A stretch of 55,414 nucleotides of DNA from TCS55 sp964343505 (GTDB taxonomy: Bacteria; Fidelibacterota; Marinisomatia; Marinisomatales; TCS55). This document shows, piece by piece, positions 7,424 to 16,530 of this stretch. The notes beneath the pieces are model-generated. The model saw nothing but the letters and a program-made list of their open reading frames with translations. It was not told where the DNA came from and ran no database searches. The stretch covers positions 1-55,414 of the forward strand of contig CAYFJU010000009.1 of the NCBI GenBank assembly GCA_964343505.1, written 5' to 3'. Every line of letters starts with the position of its first letter. Within the stretch, counting starts at the first letter, position 1. The position numbers and the translations under genes were made by a program.

Positions 7424-9439
7424 ATGAAACATACAAAGATAATAATGGGACTATTAATCAGCATCTTGTTTGCAAGTATGGCATCCGCTCAAAGAATGTC
7501 CCTGAATAACCGCCAGTATGAGAAAGTCAATGGTCAATGGCACCGCATGGAAAACGGACGCCAATTCCGGGTCAACAACTCGGTCATTACGGTAAAGTTC
7601 CGGAAAGAGGTGAACCCTCAGGTGATTGACGCCTTCAACAAATCCCAAAACGTTCAGATCCTGCGCAAGAATATTTTAGGATTTGTTGACATCAAAATCC
7701 CCGCAAAGGCCGATCCGCTCTTAAGGGTGCAGGCCTTCCTCAATTCCCCCTTGGTTGAAATCGCCGAGGCGAATACCTTTGGGGAATATATTGGCATTCC
7801 AAATGATCCCAATTTTTCTAACCAGTGGCACCATAAACATCCGCAGGACCATGACATCGATACCCCGGAAGCCTGGGATATTGAAACGGGGTCCCCCAAT
7901 GTTACCATTGGTATACTGGACAGTGGCACGGATATACTCCATGAAGACCTCGAAAATAATATCTGGGTCAATCCCGGTGAAGATATCGATAATGATGGGG
8001 TCGTCTGGGATACGGGAGATATTAATGGCGTCGATGACGATGGAAACGGTGTAGTAGACGACATAGTTGGATGGGATTGGTCTAATGACAATAACGACGT
8101 AGTCGGCACTTTTTATCATGGCACCCATGTGGCCGGCATTGCCGGGGCGGTTACCAATAATGGCAAAGGTGTTGCCGGCGTAGCCGGAGGATGGGGCGCA
8201 TCCCGCGGCGCTAAAATGCTCATCGCCGGCGTAGGAGATAATTATCCAGATGGCTCGATCCTGGATGATGCAATTCTTTACGCAGCCTACCTGGGCGCTG
8301 ACGTCATAACTATGAGTTTGACAGTGGGTGAATCTTCTGCGATAAATCTGGCGATTGCATCGGCACATAATACATATGGCGCCTTCATTGATTGTGCTTC
8401 TGGGAATAATGAACCATCTGTTAGCTATCCCGCCAGAGCGCAGTATGTTTTTGCCGTTGGTGCGTCAGACAAAAGTGATTCAAAAGCCTCATTTTCAAAT
8501 TATGGGACTGACTTGGATGTTGTCGCACCAGGTGTGGATATTTGGAGCTCTCGAAAAAACAATACCTACGGTACCGGAAATGGGACATCCTATGCAGCGC
8601 CCCAGGTGGCGGGCATAGCAGCCCTGCTAAAATCTGTGGACGCTTCTCTCACCAATACCCAAATTGAGGAGGTCATTGCCAGTACTGCAGAAAAAGTAGG
8701 CGGATATCCCTATAACCAAAATAAATCCTACGGCACTTGGGATAACAAAATGGGGTATGGCCGTGTGAATGCCAAGGATGCCTTAAGTTCAGTATCAATT
8801 CCTGCCGACCCCACAAACCTGGTCATTACCAATCCCAATGACATAGGAAATTCTCCGATTTTGAGTTGGCAAGCCAGCTCAGGGGCCACTTCGTACACGA
8901 TCTATCGCCGCGTGTCATGGGATCCTTATTGGTTTTCTTTAGGGAGTACTTCATTGACCACCTATACCGATGGTACCCTGACAATAAAAAACCAAACTGA
9001 CCCGGAAGCGGCAGAATTTTATTATCAGGTTACGGCTGTGAATAATGTCGGGGAATCAGGCCCTTCTAATTCCGTCTCTATTTGGGGCAATAGCTTCTTT
9101 AAGAAACGGGATGAGATTGCAGATATCAATAATCCGATTCCCGTTTCTATCGCTTTAGAGTCGAATTATCCCAATCCCTTTAACCCTACAACAACAATCA
9201 AATATAGTCTGCCGGAAGCCAGTGCCGTTTCATTAGTGGTCTACGACATCCTGGGCAATGAAATCTTTACGTTGTCGTCAAACAGAGAGGATGCGGGCTA
9301 CAAGCAGGTCACCTGGAACGGGAAAGACAGAAATGGGAACCCGGTACCGGCAGGGATTTACATTTATCAATTCACCGCTAAATCCCTTGAAAGCGGACAA
9401 GTATTTACAGAAGACCGGAAGATGATATTGTTGAAGTAA
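7424..9439 (+). CDS. Subtilisin-like S8 serine protease with T9SS sorting domain
   Basis: An exported protease of 671 residues from the ATG at 7424; a GTG 15 bases upstream is possible but adds nothing to the signal peptide. Signal peptide 1-22 (ending MASA), then a prodomain of roughly 100 residues. Catalytic triad: D166 (GILDSGTD), H232 (HGTHVAG), S389 (NGTSYAAPQ), with the oxyanion Asn in SGNN near 328. Acidic loops at 188-213 (DIDNDG, VDDDGNGVVDD) look like calcium sites. A fibronectin III-like domain spans about 470-560, and a type A T9SS domain (YPNPFNPTTTIKYSLPE, ending RKMILLK) closes the protein. All catalytic residues are intact. Role: extracellular proteolysis, plausibly degrading protein or cell-wall peptides around the cell, although no linkage to the murein operon beyond position is evident. 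Confidence 0.93.
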   Translation: MKHTKIIMGLLISILFASMASAQRMSLNNRQYEKVNGQWHRMENGRQFRVNNSVITVKFRKEVNPQVIDAFNKSQNVQILRKNILGFVDIKIPAKADPLLRVQAFLNSPLVEIAEANTFGEYIGIPNDPNFSNQWHHKHPQDHDIDTPEAWDIETGSPNVTIGILDSGTDILHEDLENNIWVNPGEDIDNDGVVWDTGDINGVDDDGNGVVDDIVGWDWSNDNNDVVGTFYHGTHVAGIAGAVTNNGKGVAGVAGGWGASRGAKMLIAGVGDNYPDGSILDDAILYAAYLGADVITMSLTVGESSAINLAIASAHNTYGAFIDCASGNNEPSVSYPARAQYVFAVGASDKSDSKASFSNYGTDLDVVAPGVDIWSSRKNNTYGTGNGTSYAAPQVAGIAALLKSVDASLTNTQIEEVIASTAEKVGGYPYNQNKSYGTWDNKMGYGRVNAKDALSSVSIPADPTNLVITNPNDIGNSPILSWQASSGATSYTIYRRVSWDPYWFSLGSTSLTTYTDGTLTIKNQTDPEAAEFYYQVTAVNNVGESGPSNSVSIWGNSFFKKRDEIADINNPIPVSIALESNYPNPFNPTTTIKYSLPEASAVSLVVYDILGNEIFTLSSNREDAGYKQVTWNGKDRNGNPVPAGIYIYQFTAKSLESGQVFTEDRKMILLK

Positions 9440-9746
9440 ATCCTCCTAAGAAACTTCAGCCCATGCTGAAAAATGGAAGGAGTCCTGAACATAAAACCCC
9501 CCCCCTCCCGTGTTTTGACAAGTTCAACAACCGGGACGGGGGATTTTACATCACAAACTGTGGTGATGGTTAAACGCTTTTTAGAAGGCTTTGAAAAACG
9601 GTCAGTAACAACTCTCAACAGAACCCTGAGCGAAGCCGAAGGGTGGAAGAGGTAATTCCATCGATTAATTGAGATGCCCTACTAAAATTAAATTGGTGGC
9701 GAGCAGGGACGAGCTCAGCATTCTTCATAAGGTTTCCCAAAACCTT
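9440..9746. other. Repeat-rich intergenic region
   Basis: No gene is supported here. It holds a nine-base C run (9497-9505), a G/C-rich hairpin (9501-9542), and a dispersed-repeat-like palindromic sequence, ACCCTGAGCGAAG...GAAGGGT (9623-9644), of a kind found scattered between genes in many bacteria. At its right end is a short terminator-like hairpin shared with the SpoIID stop codon. The concentration of repeats fits its position at the right edge of the segment that interrupts the operon. Confidence 0.5.
9501..9542. repeat. C-rich/G-rich inverted repeat
   Basis: CCCCCTCCCG at 9501-9510 pairs with CGGGACGGGGG at 9532-9542, leaving one bulged base; the 21-base loop contains a further TTGA/TTCAA pair. 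It lies 62 bases after the protease stop. There is only a GATTTT tail, so termination is possible but weak. An RNA-stabilising hairpin or a repetitive extragenic palindrome is equally plausible. Confidence 0.45.
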
Positions 9747-9749
9747 TTA
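9729..9749 (+). terminator. Weak intrinsic terminator
   Basis: AAGGTTT (9729-9735) and AAACCTT (9740-9746) form a seven-pair stem with a four-base loop followed by TTAT. It would face transcription from the protease gene and overlaps the stop codon of the convergent SpoIID gene. The 15-mer GGTTTCCCAAAACCT inside it recurs exactly at 33105-33119. Confidence 0.35.
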
Positions 9750-11000
9750 TTCATACAAACCAACAGGTTCCGTTTTCTGGAAATAGTGGTTTAATATTTC
9801 TTTGGATGAATAGCCTTTCATCGCCATGCCCAAAGCGCCAATCTGGCATAAGCCGACCCCATGTCCCCATCCTTTACCATGAAGCAGGAAACTGCCGTCT
9901 TCATTTTTTTGTACCGTAAAGGCGGAACTGTAAAGAAAGGAGGGGGACATGATATTCCTGATTTCATATTCGGAATGAATTACGAAGGATTGCAGATTGT
10001 TTTGAGAATCTTTGTACTCAATTCTTAGATCAATAATCCGACCGGAATCCCCAATTCCTTCAGGTTTTAATTGTACTATTTCGACCGCTGCTAAATTTCG
10101 TTTATCTTTCAAAGATTGTATCAATTCACCTTGGGGCGCTTCATACACCCAACGAAAGTATTGGCCTTTTTCATCCACATCCCCGATGTAGGTTTTAAGC
10201 GATTCTTCCGGCACAATGTCAGGGCTGCAAAAGGCAAAGCCTTTTTTATCTGTATCTTCAACCGATACGAGGTAAGGGATTGGTTCACCATCCCAAACAT
10301 GCTCAAACTTTTCCGTTACGCCACCGCAGGACTTGGAATAGCGGGCATCACAAATTTTATCATCAAACATGATGACCTGGCCGAAAGTATCATCGCCACT
10401 TTTGATCGAAGACACTGAACAATTGGCCATGCCCTGGTAGCGCTGGCAGCAGTCATCGTTGCAAACATCAAACCCGAGGTGGCGGTGCTTTTGTTCAATA
10501 TTGGCCAAAAGCCAGGAACGCGCTACAATTGTCTGAGCTTTTAAAAATTCAGAGGGGCATTGTGCACTCATTTCGGAAGTGGCCACACATTTTAAATATT
10601 GCTCCAGGGGCAGTTCATTGACAGCCATCATTTTGCCATCTAAAACGGTGAATTCCAGCGTGCCCCAATAGGAGGCGCTTATTTTTTTCTCCCAATGAAA
10701 ACCACGACCAGCAGGGACGCCGTCCAAAGTGATAAAAGGATTTTCATCCGGAATGGATGGGATAAAACTGATTTCTGAAGCGTCCAATTCAAGTTCGGGG
10801 ATGACCAATCTTCCCTTGTCTAATTGGAGTGAAAGATTTTCCTGATTTTTACAAGACGGATGCACCCGTTCATTCGTTTCAATTTCATAACATTGGGAAT
10901 CAGAAAATGAAATTTGGAGAGATTTAATGTCGTCTTCAGGTAAAATGAGACCGACACGAATTTTGAGTTCTATATTTGGAATTTGGCCGGGGACTAACAT
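9747..11000 (-). CDS. SpoIID/LytB-domain murein lytic protein (cytoplasmic form)
   Basis: A 417-residue protein with a SpoIID/LytB domain: NELPLEQYLKCVATSEMS carries the conserved glutamate of the lytic site, ARYSKSCGGVTE the conserved substrate-binding loop, and GKGWGHGVGLCQIGALGMA the C-terminal signature. The Cys-rich CNDDCCQRYQG and the CGG/FCSPD cysteines may bind zinc. Sporulation SpoIID is a lytic transglycosylase acting on peptide-free glycan. No signal peptide or membrane anchor is present, so it seems to act in the cytoplasm. About 35 open codons continue upstream of the ATG without ATG, GTG or TTG, so the ATG is the only reasonable start. It lies 113 bases after a ROK-like kinase. 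Likely role: cleaving murein fragments imported by the AmpG-like permease. Confidence 0.85.
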   Translation of the reverse strand: MLVPGQIPNIELKIRVGLILPEDDIKSLQISFSDSQCYEIETNERVHPSCKNQENLSLQLDKGRLVIPELELDASEISFIPSIPDENPFITLDGVPAGRGFHWEKKISASYWGTLEFTVLDGKMMAVNELPLEQYLKCVATSEMSAQCPSEFLKAQTIVARSWLLANIEQKHRHLGFDVCNDDCCQRYQGMANCSVSSIKSGDDTFGQVIMFDDKICDARYSKSCGGVTEKFEHVWDGEPIPYLVSVEDTDKKGFAFCSPDIVPEESLKTYIGDVDEKGQYFRWVYEAPQGELIQSLKDKRNLAAVEIVQLKPEGIGDSGRIIDLRIEYKDSQNNLQSFVIHSEYEIRNIMSPSFLYSSAFTVQKNEDGSFLLHGKGWGHGVGLCQIGALGMAMKGYSSKEILNHYFQKTEPVGLYE

Positions 11001-11113
11001 TGAGTCATCCAGACTTTTGCGCCAAGTCCGATAATGGGTGCTGCGCGAACCGGGGAAAGCACCAGCATAGATTGATTGAATTCGTTTTGCATCAAAAAAT
11101 GTTTTTTAGGGAT

Positions 11114-12289
11114 TTATTCGAAAGCCATAATAGAGGGGCAGGCGTTTTTATAGTAGTTATAAGCGACTATTCCCACACCCAGAATCGGCGCATCCCGCAA
11201 GGTAGAAAGCACAATCAGTTCTTCCCTAAATTTACCGTTAGTCTGGTAATGGTCCCTGGCCTTTGAATCTAAAACATCACTTCGTTGCGTGAGGACATCA
11301 AAAAGAGGTTTTTTAATGATATTGGCAGAATCGGCTCGCAATAATTCCGCAAGCCGTTGCCCCAGAACAATTCTATCCAACAGGGTACCCCGATAAGGAT
11401 GTTCCCTGCTTAAAGCACCCCGTTGAGGGTTGATAAATTGGAAACGGTTTTGCCATCCGGCAAAAATAGTCTCAATTCGTTCAAAAATCAGCTCCCCCAA
11501 TTTTTCCCCTACTTTATTCAGAACACCTTTAGCCGTTTGATCTCCCAGGATTGCCAAAGCCAATATTTGGTCTGGACTGCCATCCACCTGCCCATCATTA
11601 TCTGCATATATGGCTTGGATGCCCCGCATGGATGAATACCGTTCCAAGGAAATGCCTTTCTCATCACCTAATTCCCATGATTTAGCAATCCAATCTTTGA
11701 TTGAATCAAATGAAATCAATTCACCGTTGAGTTTCATCGCATCGGCGGTGCCGGTTCCTCCACCGAGATAATAAATATTATTTACACCTCGGAAAGTCCC
11801 GATTCTTGAATATTCTTCTCCAACTGCACACATATCACTATCGTTCTGGAGCGGGGGGAATTCCCGATTAAAATTGATTCCCCTTTCTTGTAATTGGGCT
11901 TGTAATTTTTCGCAGAAATCGGGGATGCGAGGGCCATTAGCGACGACGGCCATGCCCATACCGCTTCGCGTTTTAATGCCTGGCATGGCAATACCAACGA
12001 TCGCATCCTCGTCAGAGGATAATTGAGCAATGACATCAGCAACTGAGTCTACATAAACCTGCCCCTGAAATTTTTCTCGTTCAGCCAACTGATAATCACC
12101 ATTGGCTGCTGCTTTAATTTGTTTATCAAGGGGGACGGGACGGAAATTTTTTAGGAAGGACGGATGCTGTGAATATGTTTTAAACACAGCACCTTTTACC
12201 AGAGCATACTTCCCAGCTTCAATACGTTCAATAATGCGGCCAGCTACTTTTGTGGCGCCACCGTCTATACCTATTATTTTTCGCATCAT
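11114..12289 (-). CDS. ROK-like sugar kinase, intact phosphate loop
   Basis: A 391-residue ASKHA-fold kinase. The phosphate-1 loop IIGIDGGATK is at residues 5-14 with D9 intact. A GIAMPGIK motif follows, then NDSDMCAVGEEYS (equivalent to the ROK ENDANAA-GE catalytic stretch), GGGTGTADAMKLNGE (phosphate-2) and a C-terminal DAPILGVG. The ROK zinc motif is missing, so this is a divergent branch. The gene start overlaps the stop of the GH3 gene by 4 bases. Expected reaction: ATP-dependent phosphorylation of a free amino sugar released by the neighbouring NagZ, for example GlcNAc, MurNAc or anhydroMurNAc; which one cannot be read from sequence. It is paralogous to the protein encoded at 13578-14783. 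Confidence 0.78.
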   Translation of the reverse strand: MMRKIIGIDGGATKVAGRIIERIEAGKYALVKGAVFKTYSQHPSFLKNFRPVPLDKQIKAAANGDYQLAEREKFQGQVYVDSVADVIAQLSSDEDAIVGIAMPGIKTRSGMGMAVVANGPRIPDFCEKLQAQLQERGINFNREFPPLQNDSDMCAVGEEYSRIGTFRGVNNIYYLGGGTGTADAMKLNGELISFDSIKDWIAKSWELGDEKGISLERYSSMRGIQAIYADNDGQVDGSPDQILALAILGDQTAKGVLNKVGEKLGELIFERIETIFAGWQNRFQFINPQRGALSREHPYRGTLLDRIVLGQRLAELLRADSANIIKKPLFDVLTQRSDVLDSKARDHYQTNGKFREELIVLSTLRDAPILGVGIVAYNYYKNACPSIMAFE

Positions 12290-13335
12290 AAAATTGTATT
12301 CTTAAATATTTGGATGCGTTCAAAAGACTGGTGGATTCTTTCAATCGAGACGTCGCCATTTGAAACCAGTTCTGAAATTGCAGTAACAACTTTTTTTATG
12401 AGGTGTTCATCGTAAAAAAGGTTATTTCCGAAACAGAATAGGTCCACGCCAGCCTGTAACATGTGCTTGATAGCAGTCTTCAGGTCAAAATGTTTCGTGA
12501 TGGCTTTCATTTGCGGATCATCACTGATAATGACTCCCTTAAACCCAAGTTCATTTCTTAATAGATCATTCAGAATATTTTTGGAAAGTGTCGCTGGTAA
12601 ATCAGGATCCAAGTTTTGATTAAATAGATGGGAAGTCATGACGGCATCAAGAAAATTTTCTTCGATGAGTTCTTTGTAGGGGAGAAGTTCATGTTCAGAC
12701 CAGGTGTGGGTTACATCCACAAATCCATCATGGGTATCCCCGCCGGCGCTGCCCTGCCCGGGAAAATGTTTACCTGCAGTGAGTACGCCCGATTCCCGGT
12801 GGGCCCGTACGAATTCACAGGCATGTGCCGAGACCAATTGGGGATTATTGGAAAAACAGCGATCTTTTTGGTTAATAAAACTTTTACCGTCCGCGGGGAT
12901 ATCAAGAACGGGGGCAAAATTCAAGTTAAAGCCCGCTTCTCTTAAAGTGAGCGCCATCTTTTTCGAATGATTATACGTTTGCTTTAGATCTGGCTTCTCT
13001 CCCAATTTTCCCCATGACTGGGTAGGGGGGAATCCATAGTTATGGTGCAGCCGATTGACTTGGCCGCCTTCCTGGTCGACACCGATCAGCAATAAGCCAT
13101 CGCATGCATACTGCAAAGCCCTATTTAGTGATTTTACCTGCTCGGGATTGCGAATATTATGGGGTGTTGGAGGCGAAGCAGAAACGAATTGATCATATAG
13201 GATAACACCCCCCAGGTTGTACTTATAGATCGCTTCAATAATACTGACGGCCTCATCCGCCGTACTACCCTGAAAACCAACGATCAGCATTTGCCCGATC
13301 ATGCGAGATGTATCTGAAAATAATGAATTATTCAT
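12286..13335 (-). CDS. nagZ: NagZ-type GH3 beta-N-acetylglucosaminidase
   Basis: A 349-residue single-domain GH3 enzyme, the length of classical cytoplasmic NagZ. GVDQEGGQVNRL lies at about residues 85-96, KHFPGQG at 189-195, the Asp-His general acid/base pair at D200 and H202 (GGDTHDG), and the nucleophile D272 in IISDDPQMKAI. It has no signal peptide, so it is cytoplasmic. Reaction: hydrolysis of terminal beta-1,4-linked GlcNAc from GlcNAc-(anh)MurNAc or muropeptides. It overlaps the downstream kinase by 4 bases, so released sugar could be phosphorylated at once. The 242 bases upstream, before the degenerate kinase gene, hold no gene and may contain an internal promoter. Confidence 0.9.
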   Translation of the reverse strand: MNNSLFSDTSRMIGQMLIVGFQGSTADEAVSIIEAIYKYNLGGVILYDQFVSASPPTPHNIRNPEQVKSLNRALQYACDGLLLIGVDQEGGQVNRLHHNYGFPPTQSWGKLGEKPDLKQTYNHSKKMALTLREAGFNLNFAPVLDIPADGKSFINQKDRCFSNNPQLVSAHACEFVRAHRESGVLTAGKHFPGQGSAGGDTHDGFVDVTHTWSEHELLPYKELIEENFLDAVMTSHLFNQNLDPDLPATLSKNILNDLLRNELGFKGVIISDDPQMKAITKHFDLKTAIKHMLQAGVDLFCFGNNLFYDEHLIKKVVTAISELVSNGDVSIERIHQSFERIQIFKNTIL

Positions 13336-13577
13336 TTAAATAGGAACTAAAGTTAATATGATATAATAAATTATTCCGCAATATTTCTAGGAAATTGCAA
13401 ATTGATTTTATTTTCGATAGAATCACCCCGTTAAACGACCAAAAAGGATATCCGTAAGAGTATTAGAATGCTTGAAATGTTTCTTGGATGACAACCGAAT
13501 AAATTATGCATTTTATTCTCATCTCCGAGTAATACATAGAATTGTCACAGAATATGGATGGTATTTAACCCGGGGAA

Positions 13578-14783
13578 TTAAACGCCAATGCCCTTGTAAC
13601 TTAAAAATGCATCAATTCCAGCACCCAGAATTGAAGACTCTGTTAAGCTTGACGTATGAATTAATTGGGGATTGACAGCACCATTTTTGATATAGTGCTC
13701 TTTGGCGATATCATCCAAGAAAGAGGAAGATGATAGGTTATTAGTCAAGTGATTAACAAAGTCATCCCAAAGATAATCTACTGATTGAGAAACCCGTAAA
13801 AGTGCTCCAAAATGTTGGCCAAAAACAATTCGGTTTAATAGTATGTTTTGATAGGGATGGTTTGGCGAAAGGGGGGGCCGGTTTTCATCGTTGAATTCAA
13901 ACAGGTTTTGCCATCCTGAATAAATTGTAACGATCCTTTCGTAAATGAGTTCAGCCAGGTATTTACTTATTTCCTGAAACGTGTGAATTGCTGCTGGATC
14001 TCCTTGGCAGGCGAGTTCCAGGATTCGTTTTGGCGTGAATGATTCTTGAACCAATGTGCGCAATGGTATTGAGGACTTTTCACTATAGATGCTTTGTATC
14101 CCCTGGGTGGAAGCATATTTTTCTAAAGAGAAGCCTTGGTCATTGACCAATTCCCAGGTTTTTGCCATCCAAGACTTGGTTTCATTTAAGGGGATGAGTT
14201 CGCCGTCAAGTTTGAGTGCATCACCTGCCCCCGTGCCGCCGCCAAGAAAATAACAGTTAGTATAGTTGCTGAATGCGCCATCGACGGAATATTCTTCACC
14301 CATCCCACAATATTCTACATCGCTTCCCAGTTTGGTAATAGGGATGATCAATTCTACCTGATTATTTTTTAATTCGGCTTCAACACGATCACAAAAATCT
14401 GGAATCCTGGGCCCATAGGTTGACAGAAGCACGCCTCGTTGATCATTTGATTTGAGCCCCGGCATCCCTATCCCGGCTAACAGGGGTTTATTGCCGTTTT
14501 TTCGAGATAATTCAGTCATCGAATCCACACAGGTCCGAATAATAATTTCACCCTGAACCCTCTCTTCAGGGGATAAAACAATTTCCCCCTCTACTTGCTC
14601 AACTTGATCGTGGACATTGATCGGTTTGAAATCTGAGAGATAACGGTCATCGTCCAAGTAATTCTTTTCAATAGACACATCCCCTAACCAGAAGGATAGG
14701 TTTTCTTCATCAGTATGAATGCACCAGCCGCTGAATTGGAGCGCTCTCCCTTCTAAACCAACAAGAATAAAATTATCATTCAT
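13578..14783 (-). CDS. Degenerate paralogue of the ROK-like kinase (possible sensor)
   Basis: A 401-residue protein clearly homologous to the kinase at 11114-12289: both share GI(A/G)MPG(I/L)K, GPRIPDFC, GEEYS, GGGTG..DA.KL.GE, the TIYSGWQN/TIFAGWQN helix and the C-terminal ILGAG. Its phosphate-1 loop is altered: VGLEGRALQ at residues 8-16 replaces IGIDGGATK, with Asp to Glu, Gly to Arg and Lys to Gln changes. The putative catalytic Asp (in GSDVEYC) seems to be kept. It lies 4 bases downstream of the TPR-HTH regulator gene in the same operon. Inference: it may bind the same sugar without efficient phosphotransfer and act as a sensor or allosteric partner. Alternative: a kinase with a different ligand. 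Confidence 0.7.
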   Translation of the reverse strand: MNDNFILVGLEGRALQFSGWCIHTDEENLSFWLGDVSIEKNYLDDDRYLSDFKPINVHDQVEQVEGEIVLSPEERVQGEIIIRTCVDSMTELSRKNGNKPLLAGIGMPGLKSNDQRGVLLSTYGPRIPDFCDRVEAELKNNQVELIIPITKLGSDVEYCGMGEEYSVDGAFSNYTNCYFLGGGTGAGDALKLDGELIPLNETKSWMAKTWELVNDQGFSLEKYASTQGIQSIYSEKSSIPLRTLVQESFTPKRILELACQGDPAAIHTFQEISKYLAELIYERIVTIYSGWQNLFEFNDENRPPLSPNHPYQNILLNRIVFGQHFGALLRVSQSVDYLWDDFVNHLTNNLSSSSFLDDIAKEHYIKNGAVNPQLIHTSSLTESSILGAGIDAFLSYKGIGV

Positions 14784-14787
14784 GTTA

Positions 14788-16281
14788 TTAATCCTCTAAT
14801 TCCTCTGCAGTCTTTATCAGGTTTAACATGTGGGGATAACTTATTTTCATTTTTTCACTCATAATTCTTTTATTTCGATCGTACTTGGGGTACAGATAGT
14901 TCAGGACTTTTGCTTCAAACTTTTGGTTCAATTCTTTCCATGATACACCATTGTTCTCATGAATAAAATGAGTAATCGAATCGGGTACTTCATCAAAAGT
15001 ATAAGATTTAATTCGATGTTTTACCAGGGAAATAGTCCGCTCGGATATGTTCAATTTTTCAGCCATGTTTTTGAAAGTGCCATAACGGGTATATAGGATT
15101 GTTAGCAATGCTCTTTGGAAAATAGATCGAATTTCGATCAGCGATTTGTCGATGGCAAATGAAAAATCGTCTTCTTTGATTTCATTCTGTTCCTGAAGAG
15201 CGTTTTCTTTTAAAAACCGGGTAAAACTTTCAATCGCTTGAAGCAGATGGTCCGAGCAGGTAAAGTATTGACGAATTAATTCAATGGCGGTTTGGTATCC
15301 TCTGTCAAAAAAATAATGAGCCAGTTCTATTTTCCCTTGGTCTTCGTAAGATTTACCTAATTGATTGGTGAAGATAGGAATCAGGTAGTGGACACCATAT
15401 TGTGTAGCAATATTTAACCCTTGCTGAAGATGGGAGACCGCCTGTTCAGACTGGCCTGATTGGCGGAGATTTGTTCCCAGTTTTGCTTGTTGCAACACCC
15501 TGTTGTAGTAATTTTTACCCAGTGGATTCACATTTTTCAGTCCTTGAATGCATTGGTCAATTTTTCCTTCTCCTAAACTAAGTTCTGCCAGTTCCAAGGA
15601 AATGGATTCTTCAATATGACTGTAGCCGGCGATTCGTGCCTGGTTAATCCCTGATTTAAAAGAATCTTTCGCCTGGTCGTATTGCTTTGCCATTAAATGG
15701 GATTTGCCGAGTAGTCCATAATGAGTGGCAATACCAGCATATTGTTTTATTTTTTGGAAGTATTTAAGCGATTCCTTGACTGATTCAGTCAAGTCCTTTT
15801 CTCCATTTAATATTTTAGCCATTAATTCTGTAAAGCTTGCTAACCTGTTTAAATATTCTGTATCATCAATGAGTTTAACGGAGTTGATTAGGGAAATGGC
15901 CCCATCGTAATCATTTATGGAAATCAATAGGTTTGCCATTTCCAGGATTAAAAAGGCCCTAAGTTTTTTGTTCTTTTTTGGCGCCCTTGCGAACGCATAG
16001 CCGTGGAATTTGGCTGCTTCAGCAAACATCCCACTGCCCATTTTATATTGAGCGATTCCTGCAAATAAAGCCGCGTGGGAATGGGACCATTTCGTATCCA
16101 TGAGTATTTGAATAAAATCTGCTTCGTCATGAGGAAGTTTAACAGATCTAAATTGCACAAGATGGCTATTGTGCTCTTTCCAATAAGAATTGGTAACCAG
16201 CGCAGAAAAATTGGGTATTTCTTCTGGTTTTTCTTGAAATTGGAAAATGAGTGGAAGTCTAAACATGTGGATTTGTGTCAA
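14788..16281 (-). CDS. TPR-repeat transcriptional regulator with tandem C-terminal HTH
   Basis: A 497-residue protein without signal peptide. Residues about 70-340 are helical TPR-like repeats (MAKQYDQAKDSFKSGINQA, LRQSGQSEQAVSHLQQGLN, YEDQGKIELAHYFFDRGYQ). The C-terminal 120 residues hold two Fis-like helix-turn-helix segments: LTILYTRYGTFKNMAEKLN.SERTISLVKHRI and LNYLYPKYDRNKRIMSEKM..SYPHMLNLIKT. It starts 413 bases from the divergently transcribed SusC1 gene and heads the leftward murein operon, so it is the obvious candidate regulator of both. There is no known ligand-binding domain; TPRs usually bind protein or peptide, so the input may be a partner such as the adjacent degenerate kinase, or a muropeptide. 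Exact family not recognised. Confidence 0.7.
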   Translation of the reverse strand: MTQIHMFRLPLIFQFQEKPEEIPNFSALVTNSYWKEHNSHLVQFRSVKLPHDEADFIQILMDTKWSHSHAALFAGIAQYKMGSGMFAEAAKFHGYAFARAPKKNKKLRAFLILEMANLLISINDYDGAISLINSVKLIDDTEYLNRLASFTELMAKILNGEKDLTESVKESLKYFQKIKQYAGIATHYGLLGKSHLMAKQYDQAKDSFKSGINQARIAGYSHIEESISLELAELSLGEGKIDQCIQGLKNVNPLGKNYYNRVLQQAKLGTNLRQSGQSEQAVSHLQQGLNIATQYGVHYLIPIFTNQLGKSYEDQGKIELAHYFFDRGYQTAIELIRQYFTCSDHLLQAIESFTRFLKENALQEQNEIKEDDFSFAIDKSLIEIRSIFQRALLTILYTRYGTFKNMAEKLNISERTISLVKHRIKSYTFDEVPDSITHFIHENNGVSWKELNQKFEAKVLNYLYPKYDRNKRIMSEKMKISYPHMLNLIKTAEELED

Positions 16282-16530
16282 TCAATTTTTGGTCGCGCAA
16301 TTTAAAAAAGGAATTAAAGTTTACATATATTAATTATTCAAGGTTGTTGATTGGGGTTAAAGTCGGTTTAGGGTCATAGTGATTGATTGTCAGCGCATAC
16401 AGTAGCTATATAGAGCATAAATTACTCGTACATCTTCATTATTATGCCTTTAAATGGTTGAAAATTAATTATAAACGGAAGAAAAAAATTTAAATAAGGA
16501 AATAAATTTAATAAATAATGAAAAATTTGT

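Noticed and set aside
7721..8368. 215-codon antisense frame within the subtilisin gene
   Set aside because: The opposite strand encodes a complete protease with its catalytic triad; this frame is a compositional shadow.
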